From Salegentibacter lacus (GTDB lineage Bacteria; Bacteroidota; Bacteroidia; Flavobacteriales; Flavobacteriaceae): 64,000 nucleotides of DNA. The DNA is taken from the NCBI RefSeq assembly GCF_020164555.1, contig NZ_JAIQZB010000020.1, positions 1 to 64,000 of the forward strand, read 5' to 3'. Both the position numbers and the translations under genes were made by a program. Below, one piece after another: positions 51,401 through 58,943 of the stretch; the first letter of the stretch is position 1; every line of letters starts with the position of its first letter. The notes under the pieces were generated by a model. The model did not search any database. It worked only from the letters and a program-made list of their open reading frames with translations, and was not told where the DNA came from.

Positions 51401-53025
51401 CAAAAGTAAATCCCGATATTGCTAAAACCAGAAATTCCACTCCTTATGTAGGATTAATTTCACCACCACCTCACCACGATATTTATTCCATCGAGGATTT
51501 GGCGCAATTAATCTTCGACCTTAAAAATGCGAACCGCGAAGCCAGAATCAACGTTAAACTCGTTTCTAAAGTTGGCGTGGGAACTATTGCTGCCGGTGTG
51601 GCAAAAGCAAAAGCCGATGTCGTTCTTATTTCAGGTTTTGACGGCGGTACGGGAGCTTCTCCCCTCACCTCGCTTAGACACGCAGGTCTGCCCTGGGAGC
51701 TAGGAATCGCCGAAGCCCAGCAAACATTACTTATAAATAATCTTAGAAACAGGATTGTTGTTGAGTGTGATGGCCAATTAAAAACCGGTCGTGATGTAGC
51801 TATTGCTACTTTACTTGGTGCAGAAGAATTTGGTTTTTCTACGGCACCGCTTGTCGCCTCAGGTTGCATTATGATGCGTGCCTGCCACTTAAACACCTGT
51901 CCCGTTGGAATCGCAACACAAGACCCTGAACTTCGTAAGAAATTTAAAGGTACTCCTGAAGACGTAATTAATTTTATGTATTTCATCGCGCAGGAATTAA
52001 GACAGATTATGGCCGATCTCGGCTTTAGGAATATCAACGAAATGGTTGGCCAGAGTCAAAAGCTGGACATGAACCGGGCGATAGAACATTACAAAGCTCA
52101 GGGGTTAGACCTTTCTAATATTCTATATAAGCCGAAGATCGATGAAGATATGCCGCTATATAATACCGAAACCCAAGATCACAATCTTGAAAACGTGCTG
52201 GATTTCGAAATATTAAAGCAGGCGCATCCGGCGATTTATCGAAAAGAAAAAATGAGCCTGGATTTCCCAATTAGCAACATTAACCGTACAACCGGTGCTA
52301 TTTTAAGTAATGAAATTTCAAAAATTCACGGGGCAAAAGGATTACCTAATGGCACGCTTACTTTAAATTTCACCGGTTCCGGTGGGCAAAGTTTTGGTGC
52401 TTTTGCTACCAAGGGTCTAACGATGAATATTAATGGTAATTCAAACGATTATTTAGGAAAAGGGCTCTCTGGAGCAACTTTAAGTGTAAGAAAGCCCAAG
52501 GAAGCATCCTTTAAATCTAACGAGAACGTCATTATTGGTAATGTCGCACTTTACGGCGCTACAGATGGTGAAGCATATATTAACGGAATGGGCGGTGAGC
52601 GTTTCTGCGTAAGAAACTCCGGTGCCAAAGCCGTTATTGAAGGAATTGGAGATCACGGTTGTGAATATATGACCGGTGGAATTGCAGTAATTCTGGGAAG
52701 AATAGGGAGAAATTTCGCTGCCGGAATGAGCGGGGGAATTGCTTATATCTATAACCCCGACAATTCTACTGTAGACCATCATAATTTCAATATGGAAATG
52801 ATTGGTTTAGAAGATCCTTCAGAAGAAAATAAAAAAGAATTAAAAGAACTTATTGAAAATCACTACCGCTACACCGAGAGCGATGTAGCAAAGGAAATTC
52901 TTGAAAACTGGAACGAAAATGCCGGTAAATTCATAAAAGTGATGCCAACCGAATTTAAAAAAGCATTACAAAAAATGGAAGAAGAGAAAATGGAAAAAGA
53001 ACAAGTAGAACTCAAAACAGCATAA
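48499..53025 (+). CDS. gltB: Glutamate synthase, large subunit
   Basis: A 1508-residue enzyme that transfers the amide nitrogen of glutamine to 2-oxoglutarate. The N-terminal class II amidotransferase domain begins with the nucleophile Cys18 in DNCGAGFI, after a short propeptide that must be removed. The central domain follows, then the FMN-binding synthase domain (KIKMAQGAKPGEGGQLPG, GFDGGTGASPLTS), and the 3Fe-4S cluster Cys residues in CIMMRACHLNTCPVG (about residues 1128-1142). The C-terminal GXGXG beta-helix domain ends the protein. It precedes gltD by two bases. Together they assimilate ammonia. Confidence 0.97.
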   Translation: MKLKKQGLYSPEFEHDNCGAGFICNLKGKRTNDIIHKALDILIRLEHRGAVSADGKTGDGAGILIEIPHDFFKKTCEFKLPDFKEYAVGMVFLPQSENQRRICREIFEEEIIGQGLNLIGWREVPVNRACLGSIASLTEPNVQQVFIGKGDDVSDESFNAKLFAARKIAEHRIEKSELSEAEYFYLPSLSTNTIIYKGLLMPQDINIYYRDLNEPDVVTKLALVHQRFSTNTFPTWDLAQPFRYMCHNGEINTLRGNLSRMKAREELFESEKFGEDLKEVIPIVPEGKSDSASMDMVLELLLQTGRSLPEAIMMMVPEAWEKNPTMADEKKAFYEYNACIMEPWDGPASIPFTDGKYIGALLDRNGLRPSRYTLTKDGYVIMSSETGVLEVKPENVELHGRLEPGRMFLVDMQEGRIIGDEEVKQKIISERPYRKWLDENLLNLSEVAYTGNKTPVEKIDINTRQKLFGYTQEDIKTIISPMALQGKEAIGSMGADIPLAVLSDKSQLLFNYFKQLFAQVTNPPLDGIREEIVTDISLAIGEDRNLFDIIPEQSKKLRIQNPVISNEDLDKIKYIEHPDFKTASISILYEAEKGLNGLETRLDEIIYEINDAVDDGCNVIILTDRNADPKLAPIPSLLACSFVHHRVKKYNRRSSFGIVIESAEPREPHHFALLFGYGASAINPYMVNEIIYSLVEEKEIEVDDPEVAVENFNVAIGKGIVKIMNKIGISTLHSYRGAQIFEILGLNQKFVDKYFTNTPTRIEGIGLYEVEKEIQKRFENAFAPKKTDTDLDLEIGGDYRWRRTGERHMFNPASVAKLQQAVKQNSTKAYEEYSKLINDQSERLMTLRGMFKFRDLNPIPVDEVEPWTEIVKRFKTGAMSFGSISKEAHENLAVAMNRMQGKSNSGEGGEDPQRFHKDLDGNWRNSAIKQVASGRFGVSINYLSNAKEIQIKMAQGAKPGEGGQLPGPKVNPDIAKTRNSTPYVGLISPPPHHDIYSIEDLAQLIFDLKNANREARINVKLVSKVGVGTIAAGVAKAKADVVLISGFDGGTGASPLTSLRHAGLPWELGIAEAQQTLLINNLRNRIVVECDGQLKTGRDVAIATLLGAEEFGFSTAPLVASGCIMMRACHLNTCPVGIATQDPELRKKFKGTPEDVINFMYFIAQELRQIMADLGFRNINEMVGQSQKLDMNRAIEHYKAQGLDLSNILYKPKIDEDMPLYNTETQDHNLENVLDFEILKQAHPAIYRKEKMSLDFPISNINRTTGAILSNEISKIHGAKGLPNGTLTLNFTGSGGQSFGAFATKGLTMNINGNSNDYLGKGLSGATLSVRKPKEASFKSNENVIIGNVALYGATDGEAYINGMGGERFCVRNSGAKAVIEGIGDHGCEYMTGGIAVILGRIGRNFAAGMSGGIAYIYNPDNSTVDHHNFNMEMIGLEDPSEENKKELKELIENHYRYTESDVAKEILENWNENAGKFIKVMPTEFKKALQKMEEEKMEKEQVELKTA

Positions 53026-53027
53026 TT

Positions 53028-54488
53028 ATGGGTAAGATAAGAGGTTTTATGGAATATGACCGTAAGGTTGAAGAGACAGAAGCTGTTGAAAAACGAGTTA
53101 AAGATTATAAAGAATTTACTAAAGAAATGTCTCCCGAGGAATTAGGTGTTCAGGGAGCGCGATGTATGGATTGTGGGATTCCGTTTTGTCACAGCGGTTG
53201 CCCGGTTGGGAATTTGATTCCCGATTTTAATCACGCGGTTTATAAAAACGACTGGAAAAAAGCACTTAAAATTTTACACGGAACAAATAATTTTCCTGAA
53301 TTTACAGGCAGATTATGCCCTGCACCTTGCGAATCGGCTTGTGTTCTCGGGATCACAGATCCGCCGGTTGCGATTGAACTTATTGAAAAATATATCGTAG
53401 AACGCGGATTCAAAGAAGGTTGGATTACACCCCAACCTCCAGAATCTCGAACAGGAAAAGCAGTTGCAGTTGTAGGTTCTGGTCCTGCCGGGCTCGCAGC
53501 AGCCCAACAATTGAACCGCGCCGGGCACGAGGTTACCGTGTTTGAAAGAGACAAGAAAATTGGCGGACTTTTACGTTACGGAATCCCCGATTTTAAGATG
53601 GAAAAGCAAGTGATAGATCGTCGGGTAAACGTTATGAAAGAAGAAGGGATTAAATTTGAAACAGGGGTTCATGTAGGTGAAAATTATGAAGCTGAAAAAC
53701 TTAAAGAATTTGATGCCGTAGTACTTTGCGGTGGCGCTACTAAACGCCGTAATCTTCCAATAGAAGGTATTGAAGGTGACGGTGTAATGCAGGCAATGGA
53801 TTTCCTTAAAAACAACAACGAAGTTGTTGACGGATTAAAAGAACTAACCGCAGAATATTCGGCTGCAGGTAAAAATGTCATTGTTATTGGAGGTGGTGAT
53901 ACCGGTTCTGACTGTGTAGGAACTTCTAACCGACACGGTGCAAAATCTGTCACGAATTTTGAAATTATGCCAATGCCAACAGAGCATAGAGATAATGAAA
54001 ATCCATGGCCCTACTGGCCTTTTACGCTAAAGACCACTTCTTCTCACGAAGAAGGTGTAGAGCGTAACTGGAGTATTAATACTAAAGAATTTATTAGGGA
54101 TAAAGAAGGAAAATTAAAAGCTTTAAAAACCATAAATATAGAATGGGTTAAAGGTGAAAACGGAAGACCACAGCTTCAAGAAATAGCAGGTTCAGAAAAA
54201 GAATGGCCTTGTGAATTGGTGCTTTTGGCCTTAGGTTTCACCGGACCTGAAAAAACCTTAAGTGAACAATTAGGTTTGCAACTGGATAGCCGAACCAATA
54301 TAAAAGGTGATGAAAGCTACCAAACCAACGTTCCAAACATTTTTGCTGCAGGGGATATGCGCCGCGGACAATCTTTAATTGTCTGGGCAATTTCTGAAGG
54401 CCGTGAAGCAGCTTATCACGTAGATAAATACCTAATGGGAAAATCTATGTTACCAAGAAAAGGGGAAGGCGATCTTCCCGCTGCTTAA
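53028..54488 (+). CDS. gltD: Glutamate synthase, small subunit
   Basis: A 486-residue FAD and Fe-S protein that supplies electrons from NAD(P)H to GltB. N-terminal Cys residues for 4Fe-4S clusters lie in CMDCGIPFCHSGCPVGN (about residues 47-63) and CPAPCESACVLG (about 97-108). The FAD site is VVGSGPAGLAAAQQL (about 148-162) and the NADPH site VIVIGGGDTGSDCVG (about 283-297). ANIFAAGDMRRGQS-type end motif present (about 440). It is co-transcribed with gltB. Confidence 0.97.
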   Translation: MGKIRGFMEYDRKVEETEAVEKRVKDYKEFTKEMSPEELGVQGARCMDCGIPFCHSGCPVGNLIPDFNHAVYKNDWKKALKILHGTNNFPEFTGRLCPAPCESACVLGITDPPVAIELIEKYIVERGFKEGWITPQPPESRTGKAVAVVGSGPAGLAAAQQLNRAGHEVTVFERDKKIGGLLRYGIPDFKMEKQVIDRRVNVMKEEGIKFETGVHVGENYEAEKLKEFDAVVLCGGATKRRNLPIEGIEGDGVMQAMDFLKNNNEVVDGLKELTAEYSAAGKNVIVIGGGDTGSDCVGTSNRHGAKSVTNFEIMPMPTEHRDNENPWPYWPFTLKTTSSHEEGVERNWSINTKEFIRDKEGKLKALKTINIEWVKGENGRPQLQEIAGSEKEWPCELVLLALGFTGPEKTLSEQLGLQLDSRTNIKGDESYQTNVPNIFAAGDMRRGQSLIVWAISEGREAAYHVDKYLMGKSMLPRKGEGDLPAA

Positions 54489-54514
54489 TTTGAATTTTGA
54501 ATAAATTGTAATTT

Positions 54515-54550
54515 AAAAGTGCCCGGATTTCGGGCGCTTTTATCTTTTTT
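54515..54550 (+). terminator. Terminator of the gltBD operon
   Basis: AAAGTGCCCG pairs with CGGGCGCTTT (one G-U pair) around GATTT, followed by TATCTTTTTT. Confidence 0.88.
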
Positions 54551-54618
54551 TAATTATTGTTCCAGTAAACTACTTCGGAGCAAGCTCACGAAGCATTATA
54601 ATTGAAAAATATAATTTG

Positions 54619-54664
54619 ATTTCGAGACAAGCCTCGGAGCATTCAATCTCGATTATCGAGTAAA
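54619..54664 (+). repeat. Dispersed repeat family B, copy 2
   Basis: CGAGAC..GCCTCGGAGCATTC followed by AATCTCGATTATCGAG and TAAAA, matching 20431-20476. The palindrome core CTCGATTATCGAG is conserved in full. It lies between the gltBD terminator and hemL. Confidence 0.75.
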
Positions 54665-54700
54665 ACTGTATTGTTTCCGCTTCTAACATTTCGGATCATC

Positions 54701-54752
54701 TTAGATCCTGAAATAAACCCGCCTGAACGGACGAAAATTAGTTTGACGAATT
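54701..54752 (+). repeat. Half copy of repeat family A
   Basis: It starts TTAGATCCTG like the three full copies, then diverges into AAATAAACCCGCCTGAACGG and ends GTTTGACGAA, which recalls the hairpin block after copy 2 (15878-15904). The end touches the hemL stop codon region. Confidence 0.5.
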
Positions 54753-56040
54753 AAAGCGTTTTAGCAACTTTATCTACTGCTTCAATAGTTTTATCAAGAT
54801 CTTCATAGGACAGTGCATCACTTATAAACCAGGTTTCAAAAGCACTTGGCGCAATATAAATTCCGTTTTCTAACATTCCGTGGAAAAATTTATTGAAAAT
54901 CCCATTTCGTGCTGATTTAGCGGCAGATTCAAAATCTACCACCGGCTCTTCCCCAAAATGAATCGAGATCATAGAACCTATACGGTTTATGGTATGTGCA
55001 ACCTTATTTTCAGAAAGTACTTTTTCTATTCCTTCGTGAAGATAAGCGGTCTTCTTGTCTATACTTTCAAAAATGCTTCGGTTATTATCTAATTCGGTTA
55101 ACATCGCTAGTCCGGCAGCCATTGCTAAAGGATTTCCGCTTAAAGTTCCCGCCTGATAAACAGGACCAATGGGAGCAAGGTAATCCATAATTTCATTTCG
55201 GGCAGCAAAAGCACCAACCGGCAAACCACCTCCAATAACTTTTCCGAAGCAAGCAATATCTGCATTCACTCCCAATCGTTCCTGAACACCACCTGCAGCA
55301 AGCCTAAACCCACTCATTACCTCATCAAAAATCAATAGGATATCGTGTTGATCACAAAGTTCGCGTAAACCTTCTAAAAAGCCTTTATTTGGAGGAATAC
55401 ATCCCATATTTCCCGGCACCGGTTCTATAATAAGACAGGCAATTTCATCTTTATTGGCTTCAATTAAAGACTTTACGTTTTCAAGATCATTATATTTTGC
55501 AAGCAATGTATCTTTTGCCGTACCTTTTGTAACTCCCGGGCTATTTGGGGTTCCAAAAGTAATCGCACCACTCCCGGCCTGGATGAGAAAAGAATCGCTA
55601 TGCCCGTGATAACAGCCGGCAAATTTGATGATCTTTTCTTTTCCAGTAAAACCACGAGCAAGTCTAACCGCACTCATGGTAGCCTCGGTCCCAGAATTCA
55701 CCATTCTTATCTTATCGATATTCGGAACCATTTTTACCGCTAATTCTGCGATTTTGGTTTCAATTTCGGTAGGTGTACCAAAAGAAGTTCCTTTTTTGGC
55801 AATATCAATTACCGCATCAATTACCGGTTTGTGCGCGTGACCTAAGATTAACGGACCCCACGAATTTATATAGTCTATTAATTTGTTTCCATCTTCATCA
55901 TACAAATATGCTCCTTCGGCTCTTTTGATAAAAATAGGCTCTCCGCCCACCGCCTTAAATGCTCTCACCGGAGAGTTAACCCCACCGGGAATTACTTTTT
56001 GTGCCGAAGCAAACAATTCACTACTTCTTTTATAAATCAT
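54751..56040 (-). CDS. hemL: Glutamate-1-semialdehyde 2,1-aminomutase
   Basis: A 429-residue PLP enzyme of the C5 heme pathway that makes 5-aminolevulinate. Visible signatures are [16 protein letters not shown] (about residues 18-33), [18 protein letters not shown] (about 114-131), the PLP-binding DEVMSGFR, and the Lys in [15 protein letters not shown] (about 264-278). Length fits the family. It is first in minus-strand order after the glucosaminidase gene, which stops six bases before this ATG. Confidence 0.96.
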   Translation of the reverse strand: MIYKRSSELFASAQKVIPGGVNSPVRAFKAVGGEPIFIKRAEGAYLYDEDGNKLIDYINSWGPLILGHAHKPVIDAVIDIAKKGTSFGTPTEIETKIAELAVKMVPNIDKIRMVNSGTEATMSAVRLARGFTGKEKIIKFAGCYHGHSDSFLIQAGSGAITFGTPNSPGVTKGTAKDTLLAKYNDLENVKSLIEANKDEIACLIIEPVPGNMGCIPPNKGFLEGLRELCDQHDILLIFDEVMSGFRLAAGGVQERLGVNADIACFGKVIGGGLPVGAFAARNEIMDYLAPIGPVYQAGTLSGNPLAMAAGLAMLTELDNNRSIFESIDKKTAYLHEGIEKVLSENKVAHTINRIGSMISIHFGEEPVVDFESAAKSARNGIFNKFFHGMLENGIYIAPSAFETWFISDALSYEDLDKTIEAVDKVAKTL

Positions 56041-56046
56041 AAATTT

Positions 56047-56877
56047 TTATTCTGAAGAGATAATCACCAACATTTGCCCAACGGAAATATTAGTATCTCT
56101 TAAATTATTAAATCGCTGTAATTCTTCTACAGTGGTATTATGCTGTTTCGCAATCCCATATAAAGTATCGCCTTTTTTAACCGTGTAAGTAACCGACTCG
56201 GGTGATTCAGGGGTGTACGTATAACTTGGGGAAGGCCGTTCTAAGACAGTGGCGTCAAATTGATAAAGCCTATAACGCTCTATTAAACTGATTAATTTAT
56301 CAGGATAACGTCTATCAGTAGCATAACCTGCCTTTCTCAAACCTTTAGCCCAGCCTTTATAATCATCTCTGTCCAATTCAAATAGATCTGCATAACGTTT
56401 TCTTTCTGTTAGGAACAGAGAGTGGTCCCTGTAAGAATAACGTGCGTCTTTATATTTTCTAAAACATTCATCTCGAGCGTCATCATCATGATAAGCTCGT
56501 GCTCCTTTCCAGTCGTGGCATTTAATTCCAAAATGATTATTGGCCCGCATGGTAAGGTCTCCTTTACCTCCACCAGATTCTAAAATTCCCTGGGCCAGGG
56601 TAATACTTGCGGGAATATCGTAAAGTCGCATCTCTTCCATTGCCACAGCCGCAAAATCCCTAATATAATCTTCTACGGTGTACAACCTGGGATTCACAGG
56701 TGGTAATTTGGGAGTTTCTCCTAAAGGCTTCATCCCTTCTACCACTCTATTTTCAGCAGACTCAATAGCATTCTCTCTATTTGAATCTTTTTTAGTAGTG
56801 ACTACTTTTTTCTTGCTTCCGCAGGAAACCGCAAATAATGACAGAAAAAGCAAAACAAAAAACCGGTTGATTCTCAT
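56047..56877 (-). CDS. LysM glucosaminidase lipoprotein (FlgJ-like)
   Basis: A 276-residue cell-wall hydrolase. The lipobox ends at Cys19 (FAVSC). The glucosaminidase domain spans about residues 75-215, with the catalytic Glu in ITLAQGILESGGGKGDL and the following NHFGIKCHDWKG motif. One LysM domain ends the protein (YTVKKGDTLYGIAKQHN, about 231-247) and should bind peptidoglycan. It probably trims peptidoglycan in the periplasm. It lies two bases after the ACC deaminase-like gene. Confidence 0.92.
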   Translation of the reverse strand: MRINRFFVLLFLSLFAVSCGSKKKVVTTKKDSNRENAIESAENRVVEGMKPLGETPKLPPVNPRLYTVEDYIRDFAAVAMEEMRLYDIPASITLAQGILESGGGKGDLTMRANNHFGIKCHDWKGARAYHDDDARDECFRKYKDARYSYRDHSLFLTERKRYADLFELDRDDYKGWAKGLRKAGYATDRRYPDKLISLIERYRLYQFDATVLERPSPSYTYTPESPESVTYTVKKGDTLYGIAKQHNTTVEELQRFNNLRDTNISVGQMLVIISSE

Positions 56878-56878
56878 A

Positions 56879-57817
56879 TTAAAAAGTGATTAGAGGCAAT
56901 TTTTTATTTTTTAAAAGTGTGTTCATTCCCTGGATTCCCTGTAAACCACCGGTGTGAACGGCTAAAATCTTACTCCCGGAAGGAAAATATCCGGTTTTTA
57001 TCAGGTCAAAAATACCAAAAACTAATTTTCCCGTATATACCGGATCTAATTGAATTTGATATTTTTCTTTGAATTTATTAATAAAATTTATCAAATGCGA
57101 ATCTACCTTAGCATAACCGCCAAAATGGTAGTTTAGTATTAATTCCCAATTATTCTTAGTGCTGTACTTTTTAATTTCTTCGGAAAGAAAATCACCTTTT
57201 AAAGCAGGAAATCCCAGTATTTTCTGATTTTCGGTAGAGGCATTTATCAAGCCAGAAAGTGTTCCTCCTGTTCCTACTGAAGCAGCTATAAAGTCGAATT
57301 CTTTATCTTTCTCGCTTAAAATCTCCTCACAACCTTTTATCGCTAATTCATTGGTACCACCTTCGGGAATCAAATAAAATTCACCGAATTCTTCATTAAG
57401 TTTCTGCTGAAACTCTAATGTTTCTTTTTCCCGATACGCTTCCCGGGAAACAAAATTGAATTGCATTGCGCAGGAATGAGCAAAATTTAAAGTTCTGTTT
57501 TGAGCTAAAGTTTTCTCGAGATCTTCTCCTAATTCTTCTCCTCTAATAACTCCAATAGTATTTAAACCCGAAATTTTTCCAGCCGCAGCTGTAGCTGCTA
57601 TATGGTTCGAATAAGCTCCACCAAAAGTCAACAAGGTTTTCTTTTCTTGTTTCTTAGCTTCAAGAATATTGTATTTAAGCTTCCTAAATTTATTCCCGGA
57701 AACTTCAGGATGCAGCAAATCTTCCCGCTTTAAGTGAAGGGATATTCCATTAGGAAATTCAGCTATAAATTGATTTTCCGAAGAAATTAAAGCATTAAAA
57801 TCTAAGTAATTCGGCAT
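56879..57817 (-). CDS. ACC deaminase / D-cysteine desulfhydrase-like PLP enzyme
   Basis: A 312-residue fold type II PLP enzyme. The PLP Lys lies in HPEVSGNKFRKLKYN (about residues 37-51), followed by TFGGAYSNHIAATA (about 64-77) and SVGTGGTLSGLI for phosphate binding. Members act as D-cysteine desulfhydrase or 1-aminocyclopropane-1-carboxylate deaminase; the two cannot be told apart from this sequence with certainty. Likely transcribed with the glucosaminidase and hemL genes. Confidence 0.88.
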   Translation of the reverse strand: MPNYLDFNALISSENQFIAEFPNGISLHLKREDLLHPEVSGNKFRKLKYNILEAKKQEKKTLLTFGGAYSNHIAATAAAGKISGLNTIGVIRGEELGEDLEKTLAQNRTLNFAHSCAMQFNFVSREAYREKETLEFQQKLNEEFGEFYLIPEGGTNELAIKGCEEILSEKDKEFDFIAASVGTGGTLSGLINASTENQKILGFPALKGDFLSEEIKKYSTKNNWELILNYHFGGYAKVDSHLINFINKFKEKYQIQLDPVYTGKLVFGIFDLIKTGYFPSGSKILAVHTGGLQGIQGMNTLLKNKKLPLITF

Positions 57818-57849
57818 AGAACAAAGGTCTAATTTCTGAGACTAACCAC

Positions 57850-58176
57850 CTATACAAATTGCAAAAATGCCCAGAATTTACGCTCCTTAATATAATTCTC
57901 TTTCATTTCCTGGGTATAAGCTTCCCGCTCAAAACTAATATTTTTATAAGCTAAAAAACGATCCTTATACTGAATTAAACGCAGCAGATATTCCAATAAG
58001 TACCAAATATAAAAAGGCAGGATAAGCAATTCCAATTGTTGCCTAAGATGAATCTTTTCGTGATTAATAAAAGTTTCATCTTTCTTAAGTTCCGGATTTT
58101 TTATAATCACAAAAGGCCATAAACTCACGCCTTTAAAAGATTTCCCCAGGAGATATTTGTTAACGATTAGAATCAC
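57850..58176 (-). CDS. Small HExxH membrane-type protein, unknown function
   Basis: A 108-residue protein with HEKIH at about residues 40-44, resembling the zinc motif of M56/M48-type peptidases. A hydrophobic segment follows (LLILPFYIWYLLEYLLRLI, about 51-69), then ERE at about 84-86, which could supply a third ligand. It is far shorter than known peptidases. GTG start (58174-58176). It is divergent from the DUF5522 gene. No firm function. Confidence 0.7.
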   Translation of the reverse strand: MILIVNKYLLGKSFKGVSLWPFVIIKNPELKKDETFINHEKIHLRQQLELLILPFYIWYLLEYLLRLIQYKDRFLAYKNISFEREAYTQEMKENYIKERKFWAFLQFV

Positions 58177-58196
58177 GTGTGGAAGTTAAGAAATTG

Positions 58197-58204
58197 TATT
58201 TTTG
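58197..58204 (+). promoter_or_regulatory. -7 box just before the DUF5522 gene
   Basis: TATTTTTG, a full TAnnTTTG match. Only four bases separate it from the ATG at 58209, so the message would have little or no leader. Confidence 0.45.
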
Positions 58205-58208
58205 CGGT

Positions 58209-58379
58209 ATGAGTTTTTTCAAAAAAAGAATTCCGCTGGAAGAAGGCGATTACTACACAACGCCGGAAGGCTATCGCTGTTTTACCGAGCAATATCACTT
58301 AAAACGAGGCTATTGCTGCGAAAGTGGTTGCAGGCATTGCCCCTACGGTTTTGATAAAAAAACCGGCAAGCAATTATAA
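58209..58379 (+). CDS. DUF5522 small protein
   Basis: A 56-residue protein with four closely spaced Cys residues (GYCCESGCRHCPYGF, about residues 36-50) that could bind zinc or another metal, and the N-terminal LEEGDYYTTPEGYRCFT motif of DUF5522. Start chosen at 58209, not 58179, because a -7 promoter box lies at 58197-58204 and the extra residues do not fit the family. Role unknown. It overlaps the convergent NlpE-like gene by six bases. Confidence 0.82.
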   Translation: MSFFKKRIPLEEGDYYTTPEGYRCFTEQYHLKRGYCCESGCRHCPYGFDKKTGKQL

Positions 58380-58838
58380 ATCATTGATTTTTGTTAGTCT
58401 GTATTTCATTGCAGAATCTCCCATTACTTTAGATTCGTCTTTAAAAACCTGCAGCAGATAATTTTGACTTACCTTAAAATATAGTTTTTGTCGCTCTCCT
58501 AAACTAATAGTGTTCCCTTGCTTGTTCCACTCAAATTTCCCGGTTTCGTTCAAGTTATTTTCTTCAGCCTCCGCCCTACCCAAATAGTGTTGTGAAAGCA
58601 CATAATCTAAATTATCATCTATTTGAATACTGGTTTCAATCCCGTCACAATCCTCACAGGGCAGGAAACCCTCGTAAACTCCGGTCCAATCCAAGGAAGC
58701 ACGAGGATTGTAAGTATTATCTGTAGTGCTTTCTATATTTTCTACTGAACTTTCAATAGTTTTTAGTTTTGAATTATTTTTTTCATTCTTACAGGAAACA
58801 AGACAAAAAACAGCAAGAAGAATTATAATAGATTTCAT
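58374..58838 (-). CDS. NlpE-N-domain lipoprotein
   Basis: A 154-residue lipoprotein with the lipobox ending at Cys16 (LVSC). The NlpE N-terminal domain is seen as GVYEGFLPCEDCDGIETSI (about residues 53-71), with the CxxC motif, and LGERQKLYFKVSQNYLLQV. NlpE of E. coli senses envelope stress and surface contact; the short one-domain form here has no proven role. It is divergent from hutU. Confidence 0.85.
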   Translation of the reverse strand: MKSIIILLAVFCLVSCKNEKNNSKLKTIESSVENIESTTDNTYNPRASLDWTGVYEGFLPCEDCDGIETSIQIDDNLDYVLSQHYLGRAEAEENNLNETGKFEWNKQGNTISLGERQKLYFKVSQNYLLQVFKDESKVMGDSAMKYRLTKINDL

Positions 58839-58943
58839 AATTTATTTCTTTAAAAGAGCGCTAAATTTATAGAAAATGAAATTTAAAACTTCTTAATTTA
58901 ACATTTCTTCCTATTATTGAAACCTATTGCAAACAGAAATTAA

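Noticed and set aside
51483-52037. 184-residue ORF antisense to gltB
   Set aside because: Shadow of the highly conserved gltB coding strand with no start context or family match.
58179-58208. Extended start for the DUF5522 gene
   Set aside because: It would span the -7 box and adds residues that do not fit the family.
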